Assembly: GCA_910588285.1 (NCBI GenBank)
Contig: CAJUQB010000036.1
Span: forward strand, 1-45,807
DNA length: 45,807 nt
Direction: 5' to 3'
Origin: an uncultured Lachnospiraceae bacterium
GTDB lineage: Bacteria; Bacillota; Clostridia; Lachnospirales; Lachnospiraceae
The notes beneath the pieces were generated by a model. That model had not been told where the DNA came from and did no database searches. It saw only the letters and a program-made list of their open reading frames with translations. Positions 37,746 through 45,788 of this stretch are shown here, one piece after another (the first letter of the stretch is position 1; each line of letters opens with the position of its first letter). A program made the position numbers and the translations under genes.

Positions 37746-39986
37746 ATGCAATATGTGAGTACTGAATACCGGGAAGCTATGAAGCAGCCGGCAAGGAATA
37801 AATCATATATGAGGATTAGCCTTGGGCTGATCAACCAGGCTGCGCAGACGGCTGCAGAGGTGCAGCCTGGGGGATTTACCTATTTTTCTGACGTAGGAAA
37901 GCCAATAAGCGAAGAAAAAGTAAGCCAAGTATATGCTACCCTTGAAAAAGACTTTTCGAGGGTAAACCAGACTATGTACTTCCTGCCAAGAGCAAGCCCT
38001 GCAGCTGCCTATTATAATGCCGGAATTGTTACAGAGTCCCTTTGCGGACAAGGTGAGGAGCCGGTTGTGATGATTCGTTTTAATACTGCGGATCCATTGG
38101 ATATTAAGGGGCTGACATTGGAGCTGGGAGATTCATATCCAGTGAGGTTATCTGTGGAAACGGATGAGGGAACCGTCGAATATGAGAATACAGGGCCGTG
38201 TTTTAAAACGGAGGATACCTTTGACAATACCACTTTTATGAAGATTAGAGCCATAGAGATGGTAAATGAGGTAGGACGGCTGCGGATCCATAATATTGTA
38301 TTTGGAATAGGAATCACGTTTGACAATGAAAAGATCGTGAGCGCAGAAATGAAGAGCTGTATATCCCCAATTTCAGAGTGTCTGCCAAGCATTGATTTTC
38401 ACGTAACAATCGAAAACATGGATCGGTACTATAATGTGGACAATGCGGATAGTGCCATCAATTATATGGAGACAGGCCAAGAAATGGAAGTGCATTATGG
38501 ATATACCATGAATGATGGCAGCGTTGAATGGGTGAAGGGTGGAACCCTTTTTATGCAAGAGTGGAGCGCGGATGGTAAGCTGGCCAAGTTCGGGGCAGTG
38601 GACATATTTGAATATATGCAGGAGGAATACAAACGGGGAGAGTATCGACCAGGAGGGATAACGCTGTATGACCTGGCGGTCGACGTACTTGACGATGCTG
38701 GAATGCAGCCAGAGCAATATTGGGTGGATCCGTACCTGAAAAAGATTGTGGCATATAATCCACTGCCTATGGTGGGTCATAAGGAATGTCTACAGCTTAT
38801 TGCGAATGCCGGGCGGAGTGTTGTACTGCAAAGCCGGGACGGGATCATTATGCTGAAGTCATCATTTGAGCCGGGAAAGTCAGTGACGGCCAACCAGGTG
38901 GCACAATATGGCAGTGTAGAAAGTCTCCTGCAGGATCAGCCATATGCTGAGTATGCAGCATTTGAGCAGGACTATGCCAGAGTGGATAAAAAACAGTTTT
39001 TTCTACCCAAAGATGAAAACTATATCAGGATTGGGTATGTAAGCAGCGCTATAAGCAATGGAGAGGGGTATTTTGCGGAAAATCCAGTGATCACGCTGAC
39101 TATGGAGAGCGCGTATACATTCCATAACCTTACGATCCTTTTTGGCAGCGTACAGCCATTAGAATTTAAGGTCACTACATATAACAACGGAGAGAAAAGG
39201 AACAGTTTCCGAAGCAGGGGAATAGAAAAAAGAACGGTAGTATATTATGACTTTATTGACACAGATAAGATCGAGATCGAGTTTAACAGAGCGAAACCCT
39301 ATAACCGGATCCATTTGGAGAGGATTTCTTTTGGAAGCGCTACCGATTACAAGATCACTTATGATGATCTGACAGCAACGCCATACGGGACCAAGCTGGA
39401 AAAGGTGAAGGAGCTTAGGGTGGTAAGAACAATCTACACTAAGGGTATGGAACTGAAGGATCTGACAAGTGATGAAATTGTTCTGGAGGCAGGTAAGCAG
39501 GTAGAATTTGAGATAGAATTTGGAAATGCTGTGCATGGCCTGAATGCTGTATGCCTGGTTGATGATGTGGAACAGGATTTTGGCGTGGTAATTGTCAATA
39601 GTAGCTCATATTGGTGCAAAGTAAAGGTTACAAAGCCACCAAATACGGAAACCAATGTAACACTGACCATTCGTGGGTATGAGTACAATATCAGCACATC
39701 CATGGAATCTACAAAGCTAAATAATGCCGGAAGCATACAAACATGGAATAACCCGCTTGTGAGCTCTGCGGAGGATGCCAAAAATCTGGTGGAATGGGTT
39801 GGGGAGTATTATAAGAGCGGGAACCAATATGAACTAAGCTATAGGGGGGATCCGATTCTGGATTATAACGACCTGGCATATCTGGAAAGTCGGTATGTCG
39901 AGGATCTTATGGTGCGGCTGGAAGAGGTAAGCCTGAATTATTCCGGAGCATTAAGTGGAACTTTGGTGGCAAGGAGGAAGATATGA
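37746..39986 (+). CDS. Large tail/baseplate hub protein with duplicated domain
   Basis: A 746-residue baseplate or receptor-related protein at the place of the tail hub/endopeptidase gene. The region about 180-380 (ENMDRYYNVDNADSAINYMETGQEMEVHYGY, GGTLFMQEWSADG) is hub-like. Two segments with the same layout occur at about 60-185 and 396-530: each opens YAxLE/FExDF/YxRV-xxx-F-LP, then an Ile/Val-rich beta domain ending in a Gly-Ile/Ser-Ala segment. They look like duplicated discoidin-like sugar-binding domains. AAGGG precedes the ATG. Peptidase activity was not evident. Confidence 0.75.
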   Translation: MQYVSTEYREAMKQPARNKSYMRISLGLINQAAQTAAEVQPGGFTYFSDVGKPISEEKVSQVYATLEKDFSRVNQTMYFLPRASPAAAYYNAGIVTESLCGQGEEPVVMIRFNTADPLDIKGLTLELGDSYPVRLSVETDEGTVEYENTGPCFKTEDTFDNTTFMKIRAIEMVNEVGRLRIHNIVFGIGITFDNEKIVSAEMKSCISPISECLPSIDFHVTIENMDRYYNVDNADSAINYMETGQEMEVHYGYTMNDGSVEWVKGGTLFMQEWSADGKLAKFGAVDIFEYMQEEYKRGEYRPGGITLYDLAVDVLDDAGMQPEQYWVDPYLKKIVAYNPLPMVGHKECLQLIANAGRSVVLQSRDGIIMLKSSFEPGKSVTANQVAQYGSVESLLQDQPYAEYAAFEQDYARVDKKQFFLPKDENYIRIGYVSSAISNGEGYFAENPVITLTMESAYTFHNLTILFGSVQPLEFKVTTYNNGEKRNSFRSRGIEKRTVVYYDFIDTDKIEIEFNRAKPYNRIHLERISFGSATDYKITYDDLTATPYGTKLEKVKELRVVRTIYTKGMELKDLTSDEIVLEAGKQVEFEIEFGNAVHGLNAVCLVDDVEQDFGVVIVNSSSYWCKVKVTKPPNTETNVTLTIRGYEYNISTSMESTKLNNAGSIQTWNNPLVSSAEDAKNLVEWVGEYYKSGNQYELSYRGDPILDYNDLAYLESRYVEDLMVRLEEVSLNYSGALSGTLVARRKI

Positions 39987-39987
39987 A

Positions 39988-40194
39988 ATGGAATGGATAA
40001 CGCCGAAAACAGACTGGAAAGGATATGCAGACAAGGATGGAAACTACCAGGGGGACTACTTCAACGTGGAGGACTATAACCGGATAAAGAACAATATCAA
40101 GTATTTGCGGGACTTTGCTATAACACTCTATAAGGATTTTACAATCGGGGATATGGGGCAGGACAAGGAATATACAGATTATCCATATGATTAA
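39988..40194 (+). CDS. Tail protein truncated by a mobile element insertion
   Basis: The frame starts at ATG 39988 (GGAGG ahead) and runs 68 codons: MEWITPKTDWKGYADKDGNY, then YFNVEDYNRIKNNIKYLRDFA, ending ...DYPYD-stop. The same phage family continues beyond DYPY, so the normal protein is longer. The stop codon lies right at the boundary with sequence of a different character, 50 bases before the end of the serine recombinase gene. The TAA is therefore probably supplied by the inserted element, and the protein is cut short. Confidence 0.65.
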   Translation: MEWITPKTDWKGYADKDGNYQGDYFNVEDYNRIKNNIKYLRDFAITLYKDFTIGDMGQDKEYTDYPYD

Positions 40195-40244
40195 CTCCTA
40201 TTAGGAAAACACACTGTCAAAAGGTTTTTTGCTTTTGGCGGGGG

Positions 40245-41930
40245 TCAGCCCGCCTCGGCGGTATCGGTGGTGTTGATTTCAATGTACTCGGCAATCTTGC
40301 GGAACTCGTCCGCGAACTTGAAATGAACGCTGATATTGCCGTTTTCGTAAACCTTGATATGGTCTACCAAGTCCGTGAGGATTTCACGGGTCAGCGTTTC
40401 GATGCTTTGATACTTTGCAAAGGCTACCAGCGCGGGGTGTTCCTTGTCAACGCCGTTTGCCAGCTCCGCACGTTCCGCGTTCAGCCGGGCCAGCACATCC
40501 GCAAGCTCGGCGGCCTGCCGTTCATAATCGGCTTTCATATCCCGGTATTCCTGCTGGGTGATTTCCCCGTCTTTCCAGTCTTGATACAGTGACTGCTTGT
40601 AGCGGGTGATTTTCGTCAATTCCTTTTCCTTTGCGGCAATCTGGTCGTTAAGGCGGTGGGATTGACTTTTTTTCAGTGGAGCCGCATTGATACGGGCTAC
40701 TATTTCCGAATAGGAAACGGCGGTACTCACTTGATACTGGATAGCGAACAGAACGGCGGCCTCCAGACGGTTGTGCTTGATAGAGTGCATGGAGCAGGCT
40801 GTCCGGGAGCGTTTCTTGTAAGTGGAGCAGGAATAATAAACATTCTTCCCGCTCTGGCTCCGGGTCACGGCCTTGCCGCAGTCAGCGCACCTCAGAAAGC
40901 CGCTGAATAAATGGAGCTCCCGCTTTTTAGGGGCCGTCCGGGTGTCACGTTTCAGAAGTTCCTGCACCCGGTCAAAGGTTTCGTGGGTGATGATTGCCTC
41001 GTGGGTATCGGGGACGCGCACCCATTCTTCCTCCGGCACAGCCTCAATCTGGTGTACCTTGTAGCTTTTCACCCGGCGGCGGCCCTGCACCAAATCCCCA
41101 GTATAGATGGGGTTTTTCAGAATGTCATTGACAATCTTGTTTCCCCACATGGGATTGTCGGCCACGGCGGGGGAATAGGGCAGGCCCTTTTCTATCCGGT
41201 AGGCCGTGGGGCTGGGTATGCCGTGTTCGTTTAGATAAAGCACAATCGCGTGTTTGGTGGTTCCTTGCAGGCACAGCTCGTAAATCTTCTTGACGATTTC
41301 AGCGGCCTCCGGGTCAACGATTAGCTGGTGTTTGTCCTTGGGGTCTTTTATGTAGCCGTAGGGAGCAAAAGAGCCGATGTACTGGCCGTTGCGCCGCTTA
41401 TAATCAAAAACCTGCCGGATTTTCTTTGAGGTCTGATAACAATACTGGTCATTCATCACGTTTGTTATCGGAACGATGATGCTGTTCACGCTGTCCGGGT
41501 TTAGGTAGCTGTCCACGCCCTCGGCCAAGCTGATAAAGCGGACGCCCATCTGCACAAAAAGGTTATCAATCAGACTTCCGGCATCGCTATAATTCCGGGC
41601 GAAACGGGAAAGGTCTTTCACCACAACGCAGTTGATTTTCCCGCTCATCACATCCCCCAAGAGCCGCTGGAAACTTTCGCGCTCCGTATCGGTTCCCGTG
41701 TGGCCGTCATCCACATACTCGGTGTAGCTTTCAAATTCTTCCGCATGGTTGAAGTGAAAATCATTGAGAATGTCGCGCTGGTTTTTCACGCTGTTGCTAT
41801 CGTCAAGCCCCCGGTTGATTTTCTGTAAATCCTCTCGGGAAAGCCGGATGTAGCCGCCCATTTTCCAGAGCCGGGCCGTATAGGTAGGGGCCAAAGTCTG
41901 CTGATACCCTCTGTTTTTTGTTCGTGCCAT
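40245..41930 (-). CDS. Large serine recombinase (TnpX-like)
   Basis: A 561-residue recombinase that moves the nested element. The resolvase domain (about 25-165) holds the nucleophile Ser31 in GGYIRLSREDLQ and the conserved Arg region VKDLSRFARNYSDAGSL. The recombinase domain (about 180-290) contains YGYIKDPKDKHQLIVDPEAAEIVKKIYEL and is followed by the zinc ribbon CADCGK-14-CSTYKK. A coiled-coil segment follows (about 405-490). AAGGAGG and a -10/-35 pair at 41962-41990 stand upstream. Excision and re-insertion of the element would restore the tail gene. Confidence 0.93.
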   Translation of the reverse strand: MARTKNRGYQQTLAPTYTARLWKMGGYIRLSREDLQKINRGLDDSNSVKNQRDILNDFHFNHAEEFESYTEYVDDGHTGTDTERESFQRLLGDVMSGKINCVVVKDLSRFARNYSDAGSLIDNLFVQMGVRFISLAEGVDSYLNPDSVNSIIVPITNVMNDQYCYQTSKKIRQVFDYKRRNGQYIGSFAPYGYIKDPKDKHQLIVDPEAAEIVKKIYELCLQGTTKHAIVLYLNEHGIPSPTAYRIEKGLPYSPAVADNPMWGNKIVNDILKNPIYTGDLVQGRRRVKSYKVHQIEAVPEEEWVRVPDTHEAIITHETFDRVQELLKRDTRTAPKKRELHLFSGFLRCADCGKAVTRSQSGKNVYYSCSTYKKRSRTACSMHSIKHNRLEAAVLFAIQYQVSTAVSYSEIVARINAAPLKKSQSHRLNDQIAAKEKELTKITRYKQSLYQDWKDGEITQQEYRDMKADYERQAAELADVLARLNAERAELANGVDKEHPALVAFAKYQSIETLTREILTDLVDHIKVYENGNISVHFKFADEFRKIAEYIEINTTDTAEAG

Positions 41931-41961
41931 TGTTCCTCCTTCCCTATCACATTACACTTAT

Positions 41962-41990
41962 ATTATAACTCTGTTCCGGGGTATCGACAA
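41962..41990 (-). promoter_or_regulatory. Promoter of the serine recombinase
   Basis: On the minus strand TTGTCG (41990-41985), a 17-bp spacer and TATAAT (41967-41962). The -10 is perfect and the -35 matches 4 of 6. Confidence 0.6.
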
Positions 41991-42046
41991 GGATGCCGAT
42001 GCCTCGGGACATTTTGTCTCGAAGTGGGAGCAGGCCGCAACAGCAG

Positions 42047-42313
42047 TTACAGCCCGCTCTTTTGCCGGATAAGAAAGGCGGTCAGCGTCTCCTGCAGGGA
42101 GGGGCCGCCCTCGGCAAATTCGATTTTCACGCCCACGCCGCCCACGCTAAAGCAGTACGGATTGACGGCCCGTTTCACAAACCGGGCCAGCCGCTCCTCC
42201 CGGGGGAGGGTGCGGTCAAAGGCCATACCGCTCACGTCAGCCAGCGCATCCGCGCTCACCGCGCCGATGTCCACGCTTTTCATTTGTTCCAGCTCTTGTG
42301 CGGTCAGTTTCAC
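42047..42313 (-). CDS. DUF6870-like element protein
   Basis: An 88-residue protein starting at GTG 42313 with AAGGAGG seven bases ahead. It begins KLTAQELEQMKSVDI and contains LPREERLARFVKRAVNPYCFSVGGVGVKIEFAEG, a pattern I know from small proteins of TnpX-type and conjugative elements in Clostridia. The function is unknown; it is expected to serve the mobile element. Two upstream in-frame extensions run into the repeat region and are rejected. Confidence 0.75.
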   Translation of the reverse strand: MKLTAQELEQMKSVDIGAVSADALADVSGMAFDRTLPREERLARFVKRAVNPYCFSVGGVGVKIEFAEGGPSLQETLTAFLIRQKSGL

Positions 42314-42740
42314 GGCAAAACCTCCTTTTGCGTTTTTGGTTGGTGGGGAAACGCGAAAAGGCAGCACTCCGAAAAGTGCCGCCCTTTGGCCTGTCCTCAC
42401 CTTGGGACAATTTGTCTCGAACTTGTTTGAAATGGAAACGCCGGGCCCGTATGTTTGGCCCGTCAAAAGACAGCAGGTAGCGGCCCGGCATTTCCTTGTT
42501 TTGTGCGGCGGCCTCAAGCGGCAAGCGGCCAGCTTGTCCCTCGCGGATCGTGGCCGTGGGGCTGGCAAATTCCCCACACGCGGCGGTGGTGTTGGTCGCT
42601 CGTCCTCCCGTGGGAGAAGTCACCGCGCACCCGCCGCCCGGCTCCCCGCGTTCACTCGGGGCCGCCCGCTATTCAGTTGTGGAGAAGAAAAAACTTCCTC
42701 TCATATACCACCAGAAAAATGGAGCAAATGGAGACGGCAA
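42314..42740. other. GC-rich intergenic region, no gene seen
   Basis: This 427-bp stretch has several open frames, but their codon use and proteins (Pro, Arg and Gly-rich) look like shadows. It contains one copy of the TTGGGACA-type palindrome at 42402-42421. It lies between the sigma-like gene and the DUF6870 gene. Such non-coding GC-rich patches are common in elements of this type. Confidence 0.55.
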
Positions 42741-43163
42741 TCACGGATTTTTTCTCAAATATTTTTTCATCTGTGCGATGCCGCTGAGAACGGAGCGCCG
42801 CACCGCGCTCTTATCCACGCCCTCGGCTTTGGCAATCTCCCGGTAGGTCATGCCGAGGATAAAGTGAGCGTCCACCCGGCGGCCCTGGGTTTCCGGCAGG
42901 CTGTTCAGCGCGTTCCACAAACGGCAGAACCGCTCCTTGAGCTCCAGAACCTCGTCCGGGGTGAGCTCGTGCAGGCAGGCGGAATACTCGATGCCGTCAT
43001 CCGCATCCAAGGAATAGTACGCCTTGTTGTAGCGGGCCCGCTCGGTATAGGCCGCCTCATAGCGGACGCTGGCCCGGAGCGCCTCGGCCACATCGTCAGT
43101 AACCTCAATATATTCGTCCTGGGTGTACCAGTAGTAAAAGTCGCGCAAGTTGATGATAGTCAT
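42741..43163 (-). CDS. Sigma-70 region 4-like factor
   Basis: A 140-residue protein starting at ATG 43163 with GGAGG ahead. The N-terminal part (INLRDFYYWYTQDEYIEVTDDVAEALRA) is followed by ERARYNKAYYSLDADDGIEYSACLHELTPDEVLE, and the C-terminus is a sigma region 4-type helix-turn-helix (ILGMTYREIAKAEGVDKSAVRRSVLSGIAQMKKYL). It fits the small sigma-like regulators on Clostridia conjugative or mobilisable elements, where they may switch on transfer or excision genes. Confidence 0.85.
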   Translation of the reverse strand: MTIINLRDFYYWYTQDEYIEVTDDVAEALRASVRYEAAYTERARYNKAYYSLDADDGIEYSACLHELTPDEVLELKERFCRLWNALNSLPETQGRRVDAHFILGMTYREIAKAEGVDKSAVRRSVLSGIAQMKKYLRKNP

Positions 43164-43519
43164 TGTATGTACCTCCATATCGTTTTTTGTGGTTGGGTTG
43201 CCGGGAAACGATATGGAGGGCGGCGGGGAGCGGCACCCGGGGGAGCCGCCCCGCACCTTGGGACTGTTTGTCCCAAAGTGGAGCCGACAAGAAACGACAA
43301 CGCCCGCACAGCGTTGTACTGTGCGGGCGCATGAAATGACGCAGTTCTTTATGTACTTGCAAATTTCGTGTTGTTGGCCGGAGTAACCCGGTGGTGGGGC
43401 TATACTTTTTTTGACAAGTTACGCGTAGCAGAAATCAAAAAGGACATAACGATACCTCCCGGATACCGCCGTGTCCTTAAAAATGGGCGACCTTAATACA
43501 CCCTCCGTATTCTATTTTT
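43164..43519. other. Intergenic region with a hairpin, no gene
   Basis: No convincing gene. It holds a palindrome copy (43258-43276) and an AAGGACA/TGTCCTT stem (43440-43446 with 43472-43478) of unknown use. Small open frames here lack ribosome sites and look like shadows. Confidence 0.55.
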
Positions 43520-43566
43520 TCAAAAGAAAACGGCGGCTTGAAATTTGTTATTTCAAAACCGCCGTT
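43520..43566 (-). terminator. Terminator of the TetR-M23 transcript
   Basis: In the leftward direction AACGGCGG pairs with CCGCCGTT, and TTGAAAT with ATTTCAA inside, then TTTTCTTTT. The stem is long and stable, 112 bases beyond the M23 stop. Confidence 0.7.
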
Positions 43567-43677
43567 AGGCTACTGTATTTTGTTTTGGCGCGCAGATAAT
43601 CAGCCGCCGCAACAACGGTTTTTTTTATTTCCCGTTGGGCGGATGTTTTATGCTATGCAGTCCTAATTTCCTATTTC

Positions 43678-44520
43678 TCAGTCTGTTTTTTCAAAGCGTA
43701 TCCTATCTGTGCTTGTAGGAATACCGTTTTGTATGACATTCCACTCGTTGTTTTGATAAACTTCATATTCCTCAAAGGCACAAGGTAATCCATTAGCAAT
43801 CGTTATGTCGCTACTGTCCATAAGCTGAAAATGCAAATGCGGTGCATACGAGTTACCTGAATGACCGACCCGACCTATTACATCCCCCGTCTTTACACTT
43901 TGACCAACAGAAACTTGAATAGAACCTGTTTGAAGATGAACGAGAGCGGCATATACATTGTTGCCACAGTCTATGATAATGTAGTTTCCGGCAACAGATT
44001 GTATATCATCTCTTTCGGGATTAAAATAATGTGCGTTTTTGTACGCATTAACCGTATCTGAAAATAAATTTGTTTTAGAATTTTCCGCATATCCATCTTG
44101 AGCTTGGACAACAACTCCATCGCAAGGTGAATATACCTCTTGTCCCCAACAATAATATTGATTTAATGGAATACCCGAAAAAAGGTATCGCAAAAAACTT
44201 GTGCGATATGCTGGCCAACCTGTTCTATTCCAATCTACTTGCACAAAGTCAAAAGCATATCTTGTTCCTAATTGGTTTGTGCCGTGACTGGGAATTTTTG
44301 TGCCAGGAGTGTTTGGTGCAAGCCATTCACCCCTTAAAGGAAATGCTACAACGATTGGTTCCTGTGCTGTTTCCATTTCATCTCCTCCATTATAATGCTT
44401 TTCGCCTACGTCAAATACAATCGAAAAAAAGACAATCCAAATTATCACTGCAACACTGATGTGCTGTTTTCTTTTTAACTTTATGGGATATTCCCTAGCC
44501 TTATTTATCGCTGATTTCAT
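43678..44520 (-). CDS. Membrane-anchored M23 (LytM) peptidase-like protein
   Basis: A 280-residue protein with a hydrophobic span near the N-terminus (about 20-38, HISVAVIIWIVFFSIVF) and an extracytoplasmic M23 peptidase domain. The zinc ligands are seen as His in IPSHGTNQLGTRYAFDF with the Asp after it, and HLHFQL near the end. M23 enzymes cut peptidoglycan cross-bridges or related peptides. GGAAAG precedes the ATG at 44520, which lies inside the TetR 3' end; a second strong site (GGAGGAG) precedes Met49. The TetR gene just upstream suggests regulated expression. Confidence 0.82.
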   Translation of the reverse strand: MKSAINKAREYPIKLKRKQHISVAVIIWIVFFSIVFDVGEKHYNGGDEMETAQEPIVVAFPLRGEWLAPNTPGTKIPSHGTNQLGTRYAFDFVQVDWNRTGWPAYRTSFLRYLFSGIPLNQYYCWGQEVYSPCDGVVVQAQDGYAENSKTNLFSDTVNAYKNAHYFNPERDDIQSVAGNYIIIDCGNNVYAALVHLQTGSIQVSVGQSVKTGDVIGRVGHSGNSYAPHLHFQLMDSSDITIANGLPCAFEEYEVYQNNEWNVIQNGIPTSTDRIRFEKTD

Positions 44521-45136
44521 AAAAAACTTTCCGTAGTTCAACAAAATAATCATCAAGTTCAGAAATAATGGTAGCACTATCCAAAACAGCGCTTTTCTGC
44601 TCTCGAATTTTTTCTAATAGCTGGTCAGCAAATCCAACATTAGACCAAAAGATAAGCTGCTTGCATTTTTCTATGTTCAACCCTTTTCTAAACTTGGTTT
44701 CATCTATGTTATCGAACAATTTTGGGTAGCAACTCGATTTTTCTTTATGTGCTCGACTTTCAAGTTCTTCGTTTACCTCAGCGGAATTTGTGGGGCGTGA
44801 TAGCTTATTAAAGTCCAAAATCCAAGGATATTTTTCAGACATTTTAATCTGCAAAAAGTACGATTGACGCAGTCTAGTGAAAATGTCGCGTTCTTCGTAA
44901 TTCATCAATTCAAAATACTCTTTTCTGATAAGTTCGGAAAAGTAATCATATACGACAAGAAATAGTTCTTGTTTGTTACTTACATAGTGAAACATTAGGG
45001 CCTTAGAAATCCCGGCATTTTTAGCGATGATATTGGTCGATGCATTATCATACCCTTGCATAGAAAATTCTTTTAATGCCGAATTTAGAATAGCATCCCG
45101 CCTTTGTGGATCTAACTCCAATAGTTTAATAGACAT
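44501..45136 (-). CDS. TetR/AcrR-family regulator
   Basis: A 211-residue regulator starting at ATG 45136 with GGAGG ahead. The N-terminal helix-turn-helix is classic (DAILNSALKEFSMQGYDNASTNIIAKNAGISKALMFHYVSNKQELFLVVYDY). The C-terminal ligand-binding part (about 60-211) is helical and family-specific. Two inverted repeats overlap its own promoter (45165-45208), as expected for autoregulation. It overlaps the M23 peptidase gene by 20 bases, so both are controlled together. The inducer is unknown. Confidence 0.9.
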   Translation of the reverse strand: MSIKLLELDPQRRDAILNSALKEFSMQGYDNASTNIIAKNAGISKALMFHYVSNKQELFLVVYDYFSELIRKEYFELMNYEERDIFTRLRQSYFLQIKMSEKYPWILDFNKLSRPTNSAEVNEELESRAHKEKSSCYPKLFDNIDETKFRKGLNIEKCKQLIFWSNVGFADQLLEKIREQKSAVLDSATIISELDDYFVELRKVFYEISDK

Positions 45137-45164
45137 TGTGTGTTCCTCCGTTTGCAAAAGATTA

Positions 45165-45211
45165 ACCTATTAGGTCAACATCATTATACCTCTTTTTACC
45201 TAATAGGTCAA
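45165..45211 (-). promoter_or_regulatory. TetR promoter with double operator
   Basis: Leftward promoter: TTGACC at 45211-45206, 17-bp spacer, perfect TATAAT at 45188-45183. Two 11-bp palindromes flank the -10: ACCTATTAGGT (45165-45175) and ACCTAATAGGT (45198-45208), centred 33 bp apart, three helical turns. One overlaps the -35, the other lies downstream of the -10. Repression by TetR dimers is the natural reading. Confidence 0.8.
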
Positions 45212-45342
45212 TAGCAAATCACTCTATGAAATGTAAAAATTTCACGCAGAAAAAGTGAAAACAAATACTACTAAAATATAAAATTTTATTTCGTTCTCAT
45301 ATTCCGCCCCGAAATGTAAAATAATATAGGGGTGATGTGAAA

Positions 45343-45699
45343 ATGTACCAATACGAAAAGCGCCTGGACTGTCATGCCCTGGGCCAAGAAATCAAGCGCA
45401 GACGAAAAGCTAAAGGCTGGACGCAGGAGCACTTGGCCCAGCTTGTAGACCTCACCCCGCGCTCCATCATGTATATTGAAAATCGGGGCCAGCACACCAG
45501 CCTCAATGCCTTTTACAAGCTCGTCACCCTTTTTGATATTTCCGTAGATGAATTTTTCTACCCGGACAAGCTGGGCGGCGAGAGTGAGCGCCGGAAACAT
45601 ATTGACCGGATGCTGAACGGAATGGACGAAAAGGAGCTTATCATCATAGAGGGAGCCGCAGAGGGTATCAGAAAAGCCAGAGAGACGGAGGGAGCGTAA
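45343..45699 (+). CDS. XRE-family HTH regulator of the mobile element
   Basis: A 118-residue regulator with an N-terminal HTH_3 domain (about 10-68: LGQEIKRRRKAKGWTQEHLAQLVDLTPRSIMYIENRG) and a helical tail (KHIDRMLNGMDEKELIIIEGAAEGIRKA) common to regulators of Clostridia mobile elements. The ATG at 45343 has GGTGAT ahead; a GTG two codons earlier is possible. It points rightward into the unseen part of the element, so it may control transfer genes there. Confidence 0.87.
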   Translation: MYQYEKRLDCHALGQEIKRRRKAKGWTQEHLAQLVDLTPRSIMYIENRGQHTSLNAFYKLVTLFDISVDEFFYPDKLGGESERRKHIDRMLNGMDEKELIIIEGAAEGIRKARETEGA

Positions 45700-45727
45700 G
45701 GAAAAGCGCGACCTCCGTTTTTTTTCG
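45685..45727 (+). terminator. Terminator of the XRE gene
   Basis: ACGGAGG (45685-45691) pairs with CCTCCGT (45712-45718), followed by a run of nine Ts. The left arm overlaps the last codons. Confidence 0.75.
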
Positions 45728-45760
45728 CGCCATGTATAGGGGAGCGCACAAACGGCAAGC

Positions 45761-45788
45761 AATTCGGGTGTGGCCACACTCCGAAATT
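45761..45788. other. Hairpin at the window edge, oriT-like position
   Basis: GTGTGG-CCACAC at 45768-45779 is a perfect palindrome; TTCGG (45763-45767) and CCGAA (45781-45785) extend the stem with one bulged T. In elements of this type a relaxase module often lies next to the XRE gene, and nick sites neighbour such repeats. As the sequence ends at 45807, an oriT is only a guess. Confidence 0.3.

Larger units (their letters stand above)
42003..43276. repeat. Three copies of a TTGGGACA-TGTCCCAA-type palindrome
   Basis: Copies at 42003-42024 (CGGGACA-TTT-TGTCTCG core), 42402-42421 (TTGGGACAATTTGTCTCGAA) and 43258-43276 (TTGGGAC-TGTTT-GTCCCAA, perfect). All lie next to the ends or starts of element genes. 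They could be binding sites for an element-encoded regulator or a spread repeat family. The listed span covers all three copies. Confidence 0.6.

Noticed and set aside
42024..43334. 436-codon plus-strand frame in the nested element
   Set aside because: It runs against the DUF6870 and sigma-like genes, which have good starts and family patterns. Its product is Arg/Pro/Gly-rich and unlike any family.
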